A DNA stretch of 64,000 nt from NCBI RefSeq assembly GCF_900233005.1, contig NZ_LT960612.1:868001-932000 (forward strand), read 5' to 3'. A program made the position numbers and the translations under genes. The notes beneath the pieces are model-generated. The model ran no database searches. It was not told the origin of the DNA and worked only from the letters and a program-made list of their open reading frames with translations. This DNA is from Vibrio tapetis subsp. tapetis (GTDB taxonomy: Bacteria; Pseudomonadota; Gammaproteobacteria; Enterobacterales; Vibrionaceae). Numbering within the stretch: position 1 is the stretch's first letter; each line of letters starts with the position of its first letter. Of the stretch, positions 35,956 to 44,258 are shown piece after piece.

Positions 35956-36417
35956 ATGTCACCTGTATCAAACTGGGTATTATTGATATTGGTTTCAACG
36001 GCGACAAGCCTGCCCGCGCGGGCTTGTTCCTATGAAGGACAATTTAATAATCCGTTTACTGAGAGCTTTCCCGGTTCATTAGATGTCGCAATTGCAACGC
36101 AACAAGCAATAGAAGACGGCTTAACCCCCGCCCCCTCTTTACAAGGACAACAAGGGTTAAGTCAGGCAAGTTGGTGGTTAAAATTGCTGGCAAAACAATG
36201 GAAATCTGAATTAGGAAGTGAAACATTTGTGTATCTCGTCGATAGCCATCTTTGGTCAGAGTATAAAGCTGACTACGGAATGACGGTGCATACCCAAGCT
36301 GCTAATACCGATCAGAAAGTATTGCTGATAAGTGAAGCTGCGTTGTATCACCTAGTCGCAAAGGAGTTAAGTTTTACACGAGCCCAACAGCTAGGTATCG
36401 CTCAATTTTCAATCTAA
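35956..36417 (+). CDS. Small exported protein of unknown function, cotranscribed with the alkylsulfatase
   Basis: I do not recognise a family. The 153-residue product has a signal peptide (MSPVSNWVLLILVSTATSLPARAC) with cleavage probably around residue 23; the Cys at 24 lacks a proper lipobox. The mature part has SYEGQFNNPFTESFPGSLDVAIATQ, a helical segment SWWLKLLAKQWKS and a strand-rich end. The start follows GGAG and lies only 8 bp after the alkylsulfatase stop, so the two are one operon and this protein may assist that enzyme in the periplasm; this is inference. Confidence 0.7.
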   Translation: MSPVSNWVLLILVSTATSLPARACSYEGQFNNPFTESFPGSLDVAIATQQAIEDGLTPAPSLQGQQGLSQASWWLKLLAKQWKSELGSETFVYLVDSHLWSEYKADYGMTVHTQAANTDQKVLLISEAALYHLVAKELSFTRAQQLGIAQFSI

Positions 36418-36465
36418 TTATTTTTTAGTTATGCAATAGAACAGGCTGACATCGGTGATGCTGGC

Positions 36466-37143
36466 CTAGTCTATTGACCTAGCGATCGTATCTAAGCGAT
36501 GAAGATAGACCCAATAACTCATAGCAACAATAAAGGCGAGGCCTGCTGGGATTAATAATGCTGAAAACTGCAAGTGAGCATAGAGAATTGCCCCTCCGAA
36601 CCCTCCGAATAGGAAGCCAAGGAAAATAAGGCTAAATAGCCACGCTTTTCGTTTATCCCATTCTTCTCCTCTAATACGAGCACCAAGCATCAGCCCCAAA
36701 TCGGTGATGATCCCCGTCATGTGAGTCGTGCGGATAACAGCACCGCTGTAGGTTGAGATCATGGCATTTTGTAAGCCACAGGCGGCAGAGGCTAAGTAAT
36801 GGCCGCCCCCATAGCCTTGAGTCAAAGCGACCGTGGCTGCTACCAGTAAAGCGCTTTCTACTAGTAAAGCGACGCCGTATCTTCTGCCAAGTTTTAGTGC
36901 TGTGCGTTCTATTAAGACACCACTGAACGTTGCGCCTGCAAGAAAACTGATAATAATCATCAGTAAATGAAAAGACTGATCATCAAAGGGAAGCAGCTGT
37001 GTTCCCAGTAAAGTAACGGTGCCAGACAAGTGAGACACAGACTGATGCTGAAATCCGAGTAGGCCAACGGCATTGATGGTGCCAGCAATCATAGCCAGTA
37101 GAAAAGCGCCGGATTCTACCCAGCGAGGTAGTTTGGTTATCAT
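36466..37143 (-). CDS. YoaK-family (DUF1275) membrane protein
   Basis: The 225-residue protein has six hydrophobic segments. MIAGTINAVGLLGFQHQSVSHLSGTV near the N-terminus, CGLQNAMISTYSGAVIRTTHMTG in the middle and DLGLMLGAR are signatures of DUF1275/YoaK, a widespread inner-membrane family without known function. It is convergent with the alkylsulfatase operon; an imperfect hairpin around 36436-36476 may end both transcripts. Confidence 0.88.
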   Translation of the reverse strand: MITKLPRWVESGAFLLAMIAGTINAVGLLGFQHQSVSHLSGTVTLLGTQLLPFDDQSFHLLMIIISFLAGATFSGVLIERTALKLGRRYGVALLVESALLVAATVALTQGYGGGHYLASAACGLQNAMISTYSGAVIRTTHMTGIITDLGLMLGARIRGEEWDKRKAWLFSLIFLGFLFGGFGGAILYAHLQFSALLIPAGLAFIVAMSYWVYLHRLDTIARSID

Positions 37144-37266
37144 ATTGGTGAACAGGGCAGTGATGGAATCGCGGAGTATACTCTCTTTATTTAAGGCGAA
37201 CAGTACTTAAACTGAGCGGTGACTAATTGTTGGTTTTATAAATAAGCATCAAATTGAGAAGTGAGC

Positions 37267-37284
37267 TGTAAGAGATCTCTTACA
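37267..37284. promoter_or_regulatory. VarA/GacA (UvrY) box upstream of csrB
   Basis: TGTAAGAGATCTCTTACA is a perfect 18-bp palindrome matching TGTAAG-N6-CTTACA, the upstream activating sequence of Gac-controlled RNAs. It lies about 130 bp before the RNA. Confidence 0.9.
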
Positions 37285-37399
37285 TATGATGTGAGATATA
37301 AACAGATTTTTCTATAAGAATAAAACGCAACCTCCATAAGTTGTTGTTTAAATTTGAATTTTATTCAGTGAAACGTGTTGTTTAATAAATGTTCAATAA

Positions 37400-37738
37400 A
37401 ATAGGGTCACAAACAGGGACGAAAACTGTAATCTTATTGTTGTCAGCAGGGAGCAGACAGAAGGAACTCACAGGAAGTGAGGGAATAATCAAGGCAGATT
37501 ATTCAGATGGACGACACAAGGATGCACGGAAGAATCAGGACACGCTCAATGGATTGAGTTTTGTATACTAGGATGTATGCAAACAAGGATGCTAAAGGAC
37601 ACCGCTTAGGAAGGCGCGAAAGGAATACGCTAAGGATAAGGCGAGCTCAAACGGATTATTAACGAGCGCAGTTAGTAGCATGAATAAGCTATCGAAATAT
37701 TTTTATACCCCAATACGTATGTATTGGGGTTTTTCTTT
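37400..37738 (+). ncRNA. csrB: CsrB-family small RNA, CsrA antagonist
   Basis: About 17 GGA triplets occur between 37417 and 37670, many in AGGA or GGGA context, several in loops of small hairpins such as CTCAC-AGGAA-GTGAG and CTCAA-TGGA-TTGAG. A strong terminator follows (37707-37740) and a VarA/GacA box precedes. This is the signature of CsrB/RsmZ RNAs, which sequester many CsrA dimers and so relieve its repression. V. cholerae has three such RNAs; which one this is cannot be told. The 5' end is approximate. A 60-codon open frame at 37389-37571 lies inside it and is not a gene. Confidence 0.92.
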
Positions 37739-37740
37739 TT
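37707..37740 (+). terminator. csrB terminator
   Basis: ACCCCAATAC (37707-37716) pairs with GTATTGGGGT (37721-37730), loop GTAT, followed by TTTTCTTTTT. Confidence 0.95.
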
Positions 37741-37829
37741 GTGCAGCTGAAAAATCTATGTGCAGAAACAATTTTGATCTTTTTCCAATATCGCTACAAT
37801 GGCGGCATTAGCATAAAAGGTAGGCCAAA

Positions 37830-38180
37830 ATGCAACAGAATGAATTTGAAACGCTTGTTAATGCGTTAGTTGAACTAGAAAATTTACCCGCAGCCTTAGA
37901 GTTTTTGAAAAATTGCGAAGAAGCGGAAGTCGCAGAAGCCGCTGAGTCGCTTGTCGGGCAGTTTGCTTTAGCAGAAATGAATGGTGAAAAACGCGTTTAC
38001 CATGTTTCGTTACTGGAAAACGAACAGGGTGAACAAGAAGAGTTTGTTGAGCACGTGATGAATGAAGGTGATGACCTAATTAAGTTTGCTGCTTGGTTCT
38101 TTTACACCATGTTTGAAATTAAAGACAAAGAAACCTATCAAGCTGCTGGTCGCACATTTACCCAATCAAAGCGCAGCTAA
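37830..38180 (+). CDS. Small acidic cytoplasmic protein of unknown function
   Basis: The 116-residue product is acidic in its first half (NCEEAEVAEAAESL) and has an aromatic helix near residues 88-103 (KFAAWFFYTMFEIKD). There is no signal peptide or membrane segment. I do not recognise the family. The ATG at 37830 follows AAAGGTAGG. It lies 90 bp after csrB with its own probable promoter region, and ends before a terminator at 38244. Confidence 0.7.
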   Translation: MQQNEFETLVNALVELENLPAALEFLKNCEEAEVAEAAESLVGQFALAEMNGEKRVYHVSLLENEQGEQEEFVEHVMNEGDDLIKFAAWFFYTMFEIKDKETYQAAGRTFTQSKRS

Positions 38181-38243
38181 CTCTTTACTCGTTATCCAAT
38201 AGTTTACGCTAGAAGGCAAGCTATTGACGATAGGAAACAAAGC

Positions 38244-38295
38244 GCCCTCGCTGCTGGCTTATTCTGAATAAGTGAGAAGTGAGGGCATTTTTTGT
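38244..38295 (+). terminator. Terminator after the 37830 gene
   Basis: GCCCTC (38244-38249) pairs with GAGGGC (38281-38286), with an inner hairpin CTTATTC-TG-AATAAG, followed by ATTTTTTGTTTTT. Confidence 0.8.
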
Positions 38296-38342
38296 TTTTA
38301 ATCATTGTGCATTCTCTTTATGAATGCGAGCTTATTATTATA

Positions 38343-39209
38343 TCAACAGAGCTTATTTTTAAAATACAGTTCCGCTTTTGTCCTGCCAAGGGCAATCATT
38401 TCGGCTGCTTTGTCGAATTCCAGCGTTCCACATGCATTCCGCGCTATTTCAATCGTGACATCTGCCGGGTAGGCCGCTAATTTTTGGCGGGCAATGGTGC
38501 TTTGCATCGCGTCGAATGCTTGGTTCGCAATTTCATAGCCTTCAATATTAAAGTCGAAGCTCTTTTTAACCGAATTGTGCAGCTTGTCGATATAAGAGCT
38601 GACCTTGGCATGCAGTTTTGAATCACGGGTGATCACAGGTGCTGTGATGATTTGTTCTTCCATTGGCCCGCCAAGGTTCACCGCTAACGTTAAATCGGTT
38701 TTGTCACCAAATGTTGGGGCGATTGGAACAGGGTTTAACACTCCTCCGTCAATCAGTGCTACGCCATCAATGACGAATGGGGTGAAGAACAAGGGGAGGG
38801 AGATAGAAGCGCGAATGGCATCAAATAAACGGCCTGAATTTAGCCAAACCTCTTTCTCTTCTGCTACATCGGCCGCAACGGCAGTATAAGGTATCGGAAG
38901 ATCTTCAATCGAAATATCGCCAATCAAATCAACCAAAGTATTGATAATTTTATCGCCTTTAAATATACCACTGGACTGCCAAGAGATATCTAGAAGCAAA
39001 GCCATGTCGACGCTATCGATACTTGAGATCCACTCTTCAAACTGATCTAGTTTTCCTGCAGCATATATACCACCAATTAAAGCGCCAATGGAACAACCTG
39101 AAATCGAAGCGATGTGGTAATTGTTCTCTTCTAACCAACGAATTATGCCTATGTGGGCAAGACCACGGGCGCCACCGCTCCCAAGAACTAAGGACACACT
39201 TTTTTTCAT
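38343..39209 (-). CDS. rssA: Patatin-like phospholipase, RssA type
   Basis: The 288-residue protein has the patatin oxyanion-hole motif GSGGARG (residues 10-16), the nucleophile elbow GCSIG with Ser40, and the Asp motif in ALIDGGVLNPVP, so the Ser-Asp dyad is complete. Such proteins hydrolyse acyl esters of lipids. Sequence and length agree with RssA of E. coli, whose exact substrate is unclear; the neighbouring rssB found in E. coli is absent. The ATG at 39209 has GGAGAG upstream. Confidence 0.85.
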   Translation of the reverse strand: MKKSVSLVLGSGGARGLAHIGIIRWLEENNYHIASISGCSIGALIGGIYAAGKLDQFEEWISSIDSVDMALLLDISWQSSGIFKGDKIINTLVDLIGDISIEDLPIPYTAVAADVAEEKEVWLNSGRLFDAIRASISLPLFFTPFVIDGVALIDGGVLNPVPIAPTFGDKTDLTLAVNLGGPMEEQIITAPVITRDSKLHAKVSSYIDKLHNSVKKSFDFNIEGYEIANQAFDAMQSTIARQKLAAYPADVTIEIARNACGTLEFDKAAEMIALGRTKAELYFKNKLC

Positions 39210-39378
39210 TACGGCTCTCCCGACGTTACCAGAAAATGGGGGGATTTGGCTAGAGAATGGAGCCAATGCCCACTTTAACTAACTGAAATTGTTTATATGT
39301 TTTTTATATCGAGTAACAAAAATAAGATAACGTGTAATGAATTTAGGATCAATTCGTATACTTGCTCGGCAGTAATTG

Positions 39379-39393
39379 TGTAATTAAGTTACA
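39379..39393. promoter_or_regulatory. Operator-like 15-mer, copy 1 (upstream of promoter)
   Basis: TGTAATTAAGTTACA is the exact reverse complement of the sequence at 39444-39458 and is itself a near-palindrome (TGTAA...TTACA). It lies upstream of a possible promoter TTGTTT-N16-TATCAT. Confidence 0.6.
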
Positions 39394-39443
39394 AATAAGT
39401 GTGATTTAAGTCTTGTTTTTGGTCGGTTATGGCGTATCATTAT

Positions 39444-39458
39444 TGTAACTTAATTACA
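39444..39458. promoter_or_regulatory. Operator-like 15-mer, copy 2 (near transcription start)
   Basis: TGTAACTTAATTACA mirrors the first copy exactly. It falls just after the putative -10 element and 14 bp before the ATG at 39472, a position suited to repression. The binding protein is unknown. Confidence 0.6.
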
Positions 39459-39471
39459 AAAAGAGGCGAAT

Positions 39472-39615
39472 ATGAATTTAGACCTAGGCACAATCTATGT
39501 TGCGAACCACATGGCAAAGAAAATGATTGATGAGCAATTATACGGAAAGCAACAACCACGCGTTCGTCGCATCTCAGTACTTAGCCGAGTATTTAAGAAA
39601 CTGAAAAACCGCTAA
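39472..39615 (+). CDS. 47-residue basic small protein of unknown function
   Basis: A short frame from ATG 39472 to TAA 39613-39615 starts MNLDLGTIYVANHMAKKMID and ends SRVFKKLKNR. AGAGGCG lies at a suitable distance upstream. The C-terminal half is strongly basic (RVRRIS, FKKLKNR) and could bind nucleic acid or membrane. It has its own promoter between mirrored operators and its own terminator at 39649-39674, which argues that it is a real, regulated gene. I do not recognise the family; its size recalls DUF1127-like proteins but the motif is not convincing. Confidence 0.65.
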   Translation: MNLDLGTIYVANHMAKKMIDEQLYGKQQPRVRRISVLSRVFKKLKNR

Positions 39616-39648
39616 GAGATCAAATTATGCTCAACGGAATGAAAAAAT

Positions 39649-39677
39649 AACCCAAATTGACGACAATTTGGGTTTTT
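39649..39677 (+). terminator. Terminator after the 47-residue gene
   Basis: AACCCAAATTG (39649-39659) pairs with CAATTTGGGTT (39664-39674), loop ACGA, followed by T residues. Confidence 0.9.
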
Positions 39678-39711
39678 ACTTTTTAGGAGGTAAAGAATAG
39701 CAATTTACTGG

Positions 39712-40329
39712 CTAACCGGTAGATTTCGCATCCATTTCGATGACGTTATCAGGTGGCGGAGTAATACCCCCTTCCGCAATATGTTGCTCTAAGCTATCAA
39801 AACCACCAATATAATGGCCGTCTAACCAGATCTGCGGAACGGTTACCGGTGTCTTCTCGCCAATATTCGCTTTTACTTCAGGGATCATCCGATACAGCGC
39901 GGCGCTATCTTTAACCACATCAAGATATTGATATTGAACTCCGAGTTCGTCTAGCTTTGCCTTCGCTTTTACGCAATACGGACAGGTTGCCTTACCAAAT
40001 ATAATATTGCCCTTGAGGTTGTCGCGTTTCGCCCACTCCTGAATGACTGTTTGTACTAGTACGCCTCGGTTAAGTGCTTCACCTTGGCTGATGACTTTTC
40101 CTTCCAATACAATGATCGGTGCGTGCCAAGAGCCAAGTTTTAACGGTTCCCACCAATTGGATAACCAGTCTTTGATTTCAATCTCGACAGGGATACCCGC
40201 TAACTCATTTTGGAGCGTATCTTGTAAAATGTCTTTTGTTAACGTGCACTCTCCACAAGGGATATTGACTTTGAACGGCCCCCAAGAGCCTGCCCAGCGG
40301 TAAAGTGTAATTTTCATAGGCTTGGTCAT
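39712..40329 (-). CDS. Thioredoxin-like/glutaredoxin fusion protein
   Basis: The 205-residue protein has two redox modules. The first (about 5-95) has a CGEC motif (Cys25-Cys28) in a thioredoxin-like context, KITLYRWAGSWGPFKVNIPC, and a WHAPIIVLEG segment with a cis-Pro. The second (about 105-190) is a glutaredoxin with CPYC (Cys116-Cys119), TVPQIWLDG and GGFDSLE, the glutathione-binding parts. It probably catalyses thiol-disulfide exchange with glutathione; partner proteins are not known. The start at 40329 follows GAGGTGATGA. It precedes nothing on the same strand within 90 bp; the DMT gene lies 43 bp upstream and may share its transcript. Confidence 0.8.
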   Translation of the reverse strand: MTKPMKITLYRWAGSWGPFKVNIPCGECTLTKDILQDTLQNELAGIPVEIEIKDWLSNWWEPLKLGSWHAPIIVLEGKVISQGEALNRGVLVQTVIQEWAKRDNLKGNIIFGKATCPYCVKAKAKLDELGVQYQYLDVVKDSAALYRMIPEVKANIGEKTPVTVPQIWLDGHYIGGFDSLEQHIAEGGITPPPDNVIEMDAKSTG

Positions 40330-40372
40330 TCATCACCTCGTGTTTTGTTCGCCTTTACTTAATAGAGCGGTG

Positions 40373-41269
40373 TTAGGCTGATTTACTTTCACTATAGTTA
40401 ACTTTTTTTCGTTCCCATTGTGTGATGAAGGCAACGGAAAGAATAATAATCGTGGCACCTACCCATAATCGTCCTGGCGGAACCCAACCAAAAATCAGCC
40501 AACCCGCAGCCACATTGAACGGCAATTTTGCATGATCAAAGGGTTGAACAAATGACGCATCGGCTGCAGCATAGGCTTTTACTATTGCCCATTGAGCTAC
40601 AGCTGTCAGTACTCCGGCCGCAATTAGAATCATCCAAGATGTTGTACCTGAAGGCGTTTCCCAGTTAGGAAGTGCTAACAATAAATTGAACGGTGTAATG
40701 AATAATAGAAGATAGACAACCATTGTCGTTGGTGAGTCTTTAGCTGAGAGTTTTTTAACCATGAGAGAGTAACAGGCCCAAAAGAAAGCGGCGCCTACGG
40801 GTAAAAGTGTTGCCCAAGTAAAGGTATCTGACCATGGTTCTAAAATGATCATTGCTCCGATAAAACCGGCCAACGTCGCGCCCCAGCGCGCGGCACCTAC
40901 TTTTTCTTTTAAGAATATTCCAGATCCTAGGGTTGCAAACAAAGGAGAGGTCATTAATAGCGCGATGCCTTGCCATATCGGTACGGGATAAGCCAATGCC
41001 CATAGCCAAAGTTGTATGCCAATCACAGACAAAAACACTCTGAGTAAGTGCCAGCCAATTTGATGCGTGGTCAGGGCGCTTCTAAAGCCCAAAGTTTGCA
41101 AGTAAGGTAAAATCGCAACTAAAGCAATACCGTATTGTATGAGTGCGACCGTAGTTGAATTAACCCCAAAATTGATGCTGATATATTGAGCCAGGCTATT
41201 GACGACGGCAAAGGCTAGCCCTGCACAAAGCATCCAACTTGCGCCTTGAAGTGGTGAATGGTTAGACAT
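40373..41269 (-). CDS. DMT-superfamily (EamA) transporter
   Basis: The 298-residue protein has ten hydrophobic segments arranged as two EamA halves; the first ends near PLFATLGSGIFLKEKVGAARWGATLAGFIGA, the second near FNVAAGWLIFGWVPPGRLWVGATII, with the conserved KE and G-W/A-G-A motifs. Members export metabolites such as amino acids; the substrate is unknown. It is followed after 43 bp by the glutaredoxin fusion gene. Confidence 0.87.
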   Translation of the reverse strand: MSNHSPLQGASWMLCAGLAFAVVNSLAQYISINFGVNSTTVALIQYGIALVAILPYLQTLGFRSALTTHQIGWHLLRVFLSVIGIQLWLWALAYPVPIWQGIALLMTSPLFATLGSGIFLKEKVGAARWGATLAGFIGAMIILEPWSDTFTWATLLPVGAAFFWACYSLMVKKLSAKDSPTTMVVYLLLFITPFNLLLALPNWETPSGTTSWMILIAAGVLTAVAQWAIVKAYAAADASFVQPFDHAKLPFNVAAGWLIFGWVPPGRLWVGATIIILSVAFITQWERKKVNYSESKSA

Positions 41270-41550
41270 GGTTTATTTATATTCCGTTATGAGTATAAAA
41301 CTCTTTATTGAGACAAACTTTGCAAGGATATGAAGAGGATAGTCTCACAGGATCTGATTGCTGTTAATACGAAATATGATTTAAAGACCAATTGAAGCAA
41401 ATCTGTATGCAAATATGTAAAATAGAATGAATATAAATAATGGTTATAGGTTTATTTATTGGTGTTTGGTGCTATTAATTTGGTTTGAATTGACTTTTTA
41501 TGCTGATTGAGTGATATTTCGTGCACTTTTAAACTACGTAGTATTTAGTT

Positions 41551-43086
41551 ATGAGCCAAGCTGTTCCCCAGTCTCACACTACGCCAGGTGTGTCGAATAA
41601 AACCTGGCAGATGCCAGATACGTTAATTCTCATTTTCATTGTTGGTATCCTTGCCGCCGCGATTACCTATATTGTTCCTGCCGGCCATTTCGATAGCCAG
41701 CAAGTGACGTATGTCGTCGATGGTGCAGAAAAAACCAGAACGGTTATCGATCCAGCCTCTTTTCAATATGCGACAGATACAAGCGGCGAGCTGATATATA
41801 AAACGGTTGGCTTATTTGCCAGTGGCGGTGACATTGGCCTAATGAACTTAACCTTTGAAGGCCTAACTTCGGGTTCTAAGTGGGGCAGCGCGATTGGCGT
41901 AATCATGTTTATGCTAGTGATTGGCGGCGCATTCGGTGTCGTGATGAGAACTGGCACGATTGATAACGGCATACTGCGTTTGATCGACAAAACGAAAGGC
42001 AGCGAAGCACTCTTCATTCCCGTTTTATTCTTGTTATTTTCTCTGGGTGGCGCTGTTTTTGGTATGGGTGAAGAAGCGATTGCTTTTGCTATCATCATTG
42101 CCCCATTAATGGTTCGGTTGGGCTATGACGGCATCACGACTGCTATGGTCACGTATGGCGCAACTCAAATTGGGTTTGCAACCTCGTGGATGAACCCATT
42201 TTCGGTTGCTATCGCTCAAGGCATTTCCGGTATTCCGGTTTTGTCGGGTATGTATGTTCGAATGGGATTGTGGGTAGTCTATACCGCGATCGGTATTGCT
42301 TTTGTTATGTATTATGCAAAGGGAATAAAAGCCGACCCTAGCCGTTCGTATAGTTTTGAATCTGACGAACACTTTCGCGGTCAGGCTGTATCGGAGCAAG
42401 AGTCTCGTTGGACGCTTGGTGACACATTAGTGATCTTAACGGTTATTGCCTCTACCGTTTGGGTTGTCTGGGGCGTTGTTGTTCATGCTTGGTATATCCC
42501 TGAAATTGCGTCGCAATTTTTTACCATGGGTATTACTGCTGGGTTAATAGCGGTTGTCTTTAAACTCAATAACATGACACTCAATGACATTGCTGCTTCG
42601 TTTAAAGAGGGCGCTTCCTTGATGCTTGCCCCTGCTTTGCTGGTGGGTTGCGCACAAGGGGTCTTGTTAATTCTGGGTGGTGGCACAACAGACGAACCGA
42701 GTGTGCTTAACTCGATTTTAAATAGCGCAGGCAACGTGATTAGCGGGCTACCAGGTGTACTGGCGGCGTGGCTAATGTATGCGTTTCAGTCAATATTTAA
42801 CTTCTTCGTGACTTCCGGCTCTGGTCAAGCGGCCTTAACCATGCCGTTGCTCGCTCCACTGGCAGATATCGCGGGCGTTACTCGTCAAGTGGCCGTATTA
42901 GCGTTCCAATTAGGTGATGGCTTTACGAACTTGATTGTTCCCACGTCTGCGGCATTGATGGCTACCTTAGGAGTCTGCCGTATCGAGTGGGGTGACTGGG
43001 CTCGCTTTATTTGGCGGTTTGTGCTGTTCCTTTTTGTACTCTCTAGCGGTGTTGTCATGGGCTCCCATGTGTTAGGTTTTGCTTAA
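41551..43086 (+). CDS. YfcC-family carrier, second copy
   Basis: The 511-residue membrane protein shows the same family marks as the copy at 13100: YIVPAGHFDS, LFSLGGAVFGMGEEAIAFA, QIGFATSWMNPFSVAIAQGISGIP and FTNLIVPTSAALMATLGVCRIEW, with about 12 hydrophobic segments. It is followed after 160 bp and a terminator-like hairpin by an aspartoacylase-type hydrolase gene in the same direction, so uptake of an N-acylated amino acid or export of its product is a reasonable guess. There is no clear Shine-Dalgarno sequence before the ATG. Confidence 0.85.
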   Translation: MSQAVPQSHTTPGVSNKTWQMPDTLILIFIVGILAAAITYIVPAGHFDSQQVTYVVDGAEKTRTVIDPASFQYATDTSGELIYKTVGLFASGGDIGLMNLTFEGLTSGSKWGSAIGVIMFMLVIGGAFGVVMRTGTIDNGILRLIDKTKGSEALFIPVLFLLFSLGGAVFGMGEEAIAFAIIIAPLMVRLGYDGITTAMVTYGATQIGFATSWMNPFSVAIAQGISGIPVLSGMYVRMGLWVVYTAIGIAFVMYYAKGIKADPSRSYSFESDEHFRGQAVSEQESRWTLGDTLVILTVIASTVWVVWGVVVHAWYIPEIASQFFTMGITAGLIAVVFKLNNMTLNDIAASFKEGASLMLAPALLVGCAQGVLLILGGGTTDEPSVLNSILNSAGNVISGLPGVLAAWLMYAFQSIFNFFVTSGSGQAALTMPLLAPLADIAGVTRQVAVLAFQLGDGFTNLIVPTSAALMATLGVCRIEWGDWARFIWRFVLFLFVLSSGVVMGSHVLGFA

Positions 43087-43126
43087 CACTGGAACGAAGC
43101 TAAAAAACACCAATAGTAATCGAATC

Positions 43127-43156
43127 AAAAGGCGAGCATATCTCGCCTTTTTTATA
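43127..43156 (+). terminator. Terminator after the second yfcC gene
   Basis: AAAAGGCGA (43127-43135) pairs with TCGCCTTTT (43143-43151), followed by TTTATAT. Confidence 0.85.
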
Positions 43157-43249
43157 TATGTAATATCGTTAATGTAAAGGGGCGAAGCGTTAAGGCTACG
43201 ACAGTACTGCATCTTATGCTTCTCTTACCCGAAAACCTGAGATCCCAAT

Positions 43250-44258
43250 ATGAAAACAGTCAAAACCCAAGATACATTGCAAGGCCGCAGTGTGATTAGC
43301 CGACTTTTTGTCGATGACTTACCTATCGGCGAGCATCAATTTTGGTTTCAAGTCGCCACCTCGGCGCTTGCGCAGTCGCAACTTATTCCAGTAACCGTGT
43401 ATAAAGCGACGCAAGATGGCCCTAAAGCGATGGTGACGGCTGGAGTGCATGGCGATGAACTCAATGGGATTCTGACCGCACAGCAAGTCTCTCGTGATTT
43501 AGCTGGGAAGATCACTTCAGGTAGCCTGATTGTGATCCCAACAATCAATCTATCGGGCATCAATGCTGGCACTCGAGATTTTGTGAGCGCCGATCCTGAC
43601 GCGTCACCGTGCAACTTAAATCGTTTTTTTCCAGGTAAAGAGGATGGTGATGCGGCCAATCGTTATTTGCACTGTCTATGGCATCACTTACTCAAAGATA
43701 ACGCTGACTTTACTGTTGATTTGCATACGCAAACTCGTGGCGCAACTTACCCTTTGTATGTATTTTCAGATTTTAGATTACAACCGACGTTAGATATGGC
43801 TCGTATGATGGACCCTGATTGCATTCTCAATGATCCTGGTGATGAGGGTGTTTTAGAGACGGTATGGAATCAGCACGGTGTGCCGTGTATTACCGTTGAG
43901 GTAGGGACAGGCAAAGTAACTGAGAAAAATTACATCGAAAGGGCGGTGCGAGGCATTAAGAACATCCTTACGTTCAACAAGATGCTAGACGACTCAATAA
44001 CAGCACCTAAATATGAAAGAACAGTGCATTGAAGGGCAAAGTGTGACTTCGATTCGCGCGACAAAAGGCGGCTTCTGCATTGCACTCGTTCAATTACTTC
44101 AAAAGGTTGAGCAAGGTGAGGTCGTGGCGATCCAATATGATTCTTTTGGCGATGAGATAGAACGATACTATGCTCCGCAGTCGGGCACCGTGCTCAGCCA
44201 TAATTCTGAATCGCTACGCGAAGCAGGGGCTCTGCTGGTTAGGTTGATCCACCGATAA
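43250..44258 (+). pseudogene. Succinylglutamate desuccinylase/aspartoacylase-family hydrolase, frameshifted
   Basis: The family comprises zinc-dependent M14-like enzymes that remove an acyl group from an N-acyl amino acid. The first frame (43250-44032) has VTAGVHGDELNGI (zinc His and Glu), CNLNRFFPG, TVDLHTQTRGATYP (zinc His) and VEVGTG (catalytic Glu). The C-terminal beta domain continues in another frame (to 44258): RATKGGFCIALVQLLQ, DSFGDEIERYYAPQSGTVL. The frames overlap by 20 nt at 44013-44032. Removal of one base there, for example an A in GAAAG, joins them into 335 residues, the normal family length. The second frame has no ribosome binding site. The gene is broken or the sequence has an error. 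Confidence 0.8.

Noticed and set aside
37389..37571. 60-codon open frame on the plus strand
   Set aside because: It lies inside the CsrB-type RNA; its Gly- and Arg-rich look results from the repeated GGA motifs.
44013..44258. Separate 81-residue gene after the aspartoacylase frame
   Set aside because: Its sequence is the C-terminal beta domain of the same family and it has no ribosome binding site; it is the second half of a frameshifted gene.
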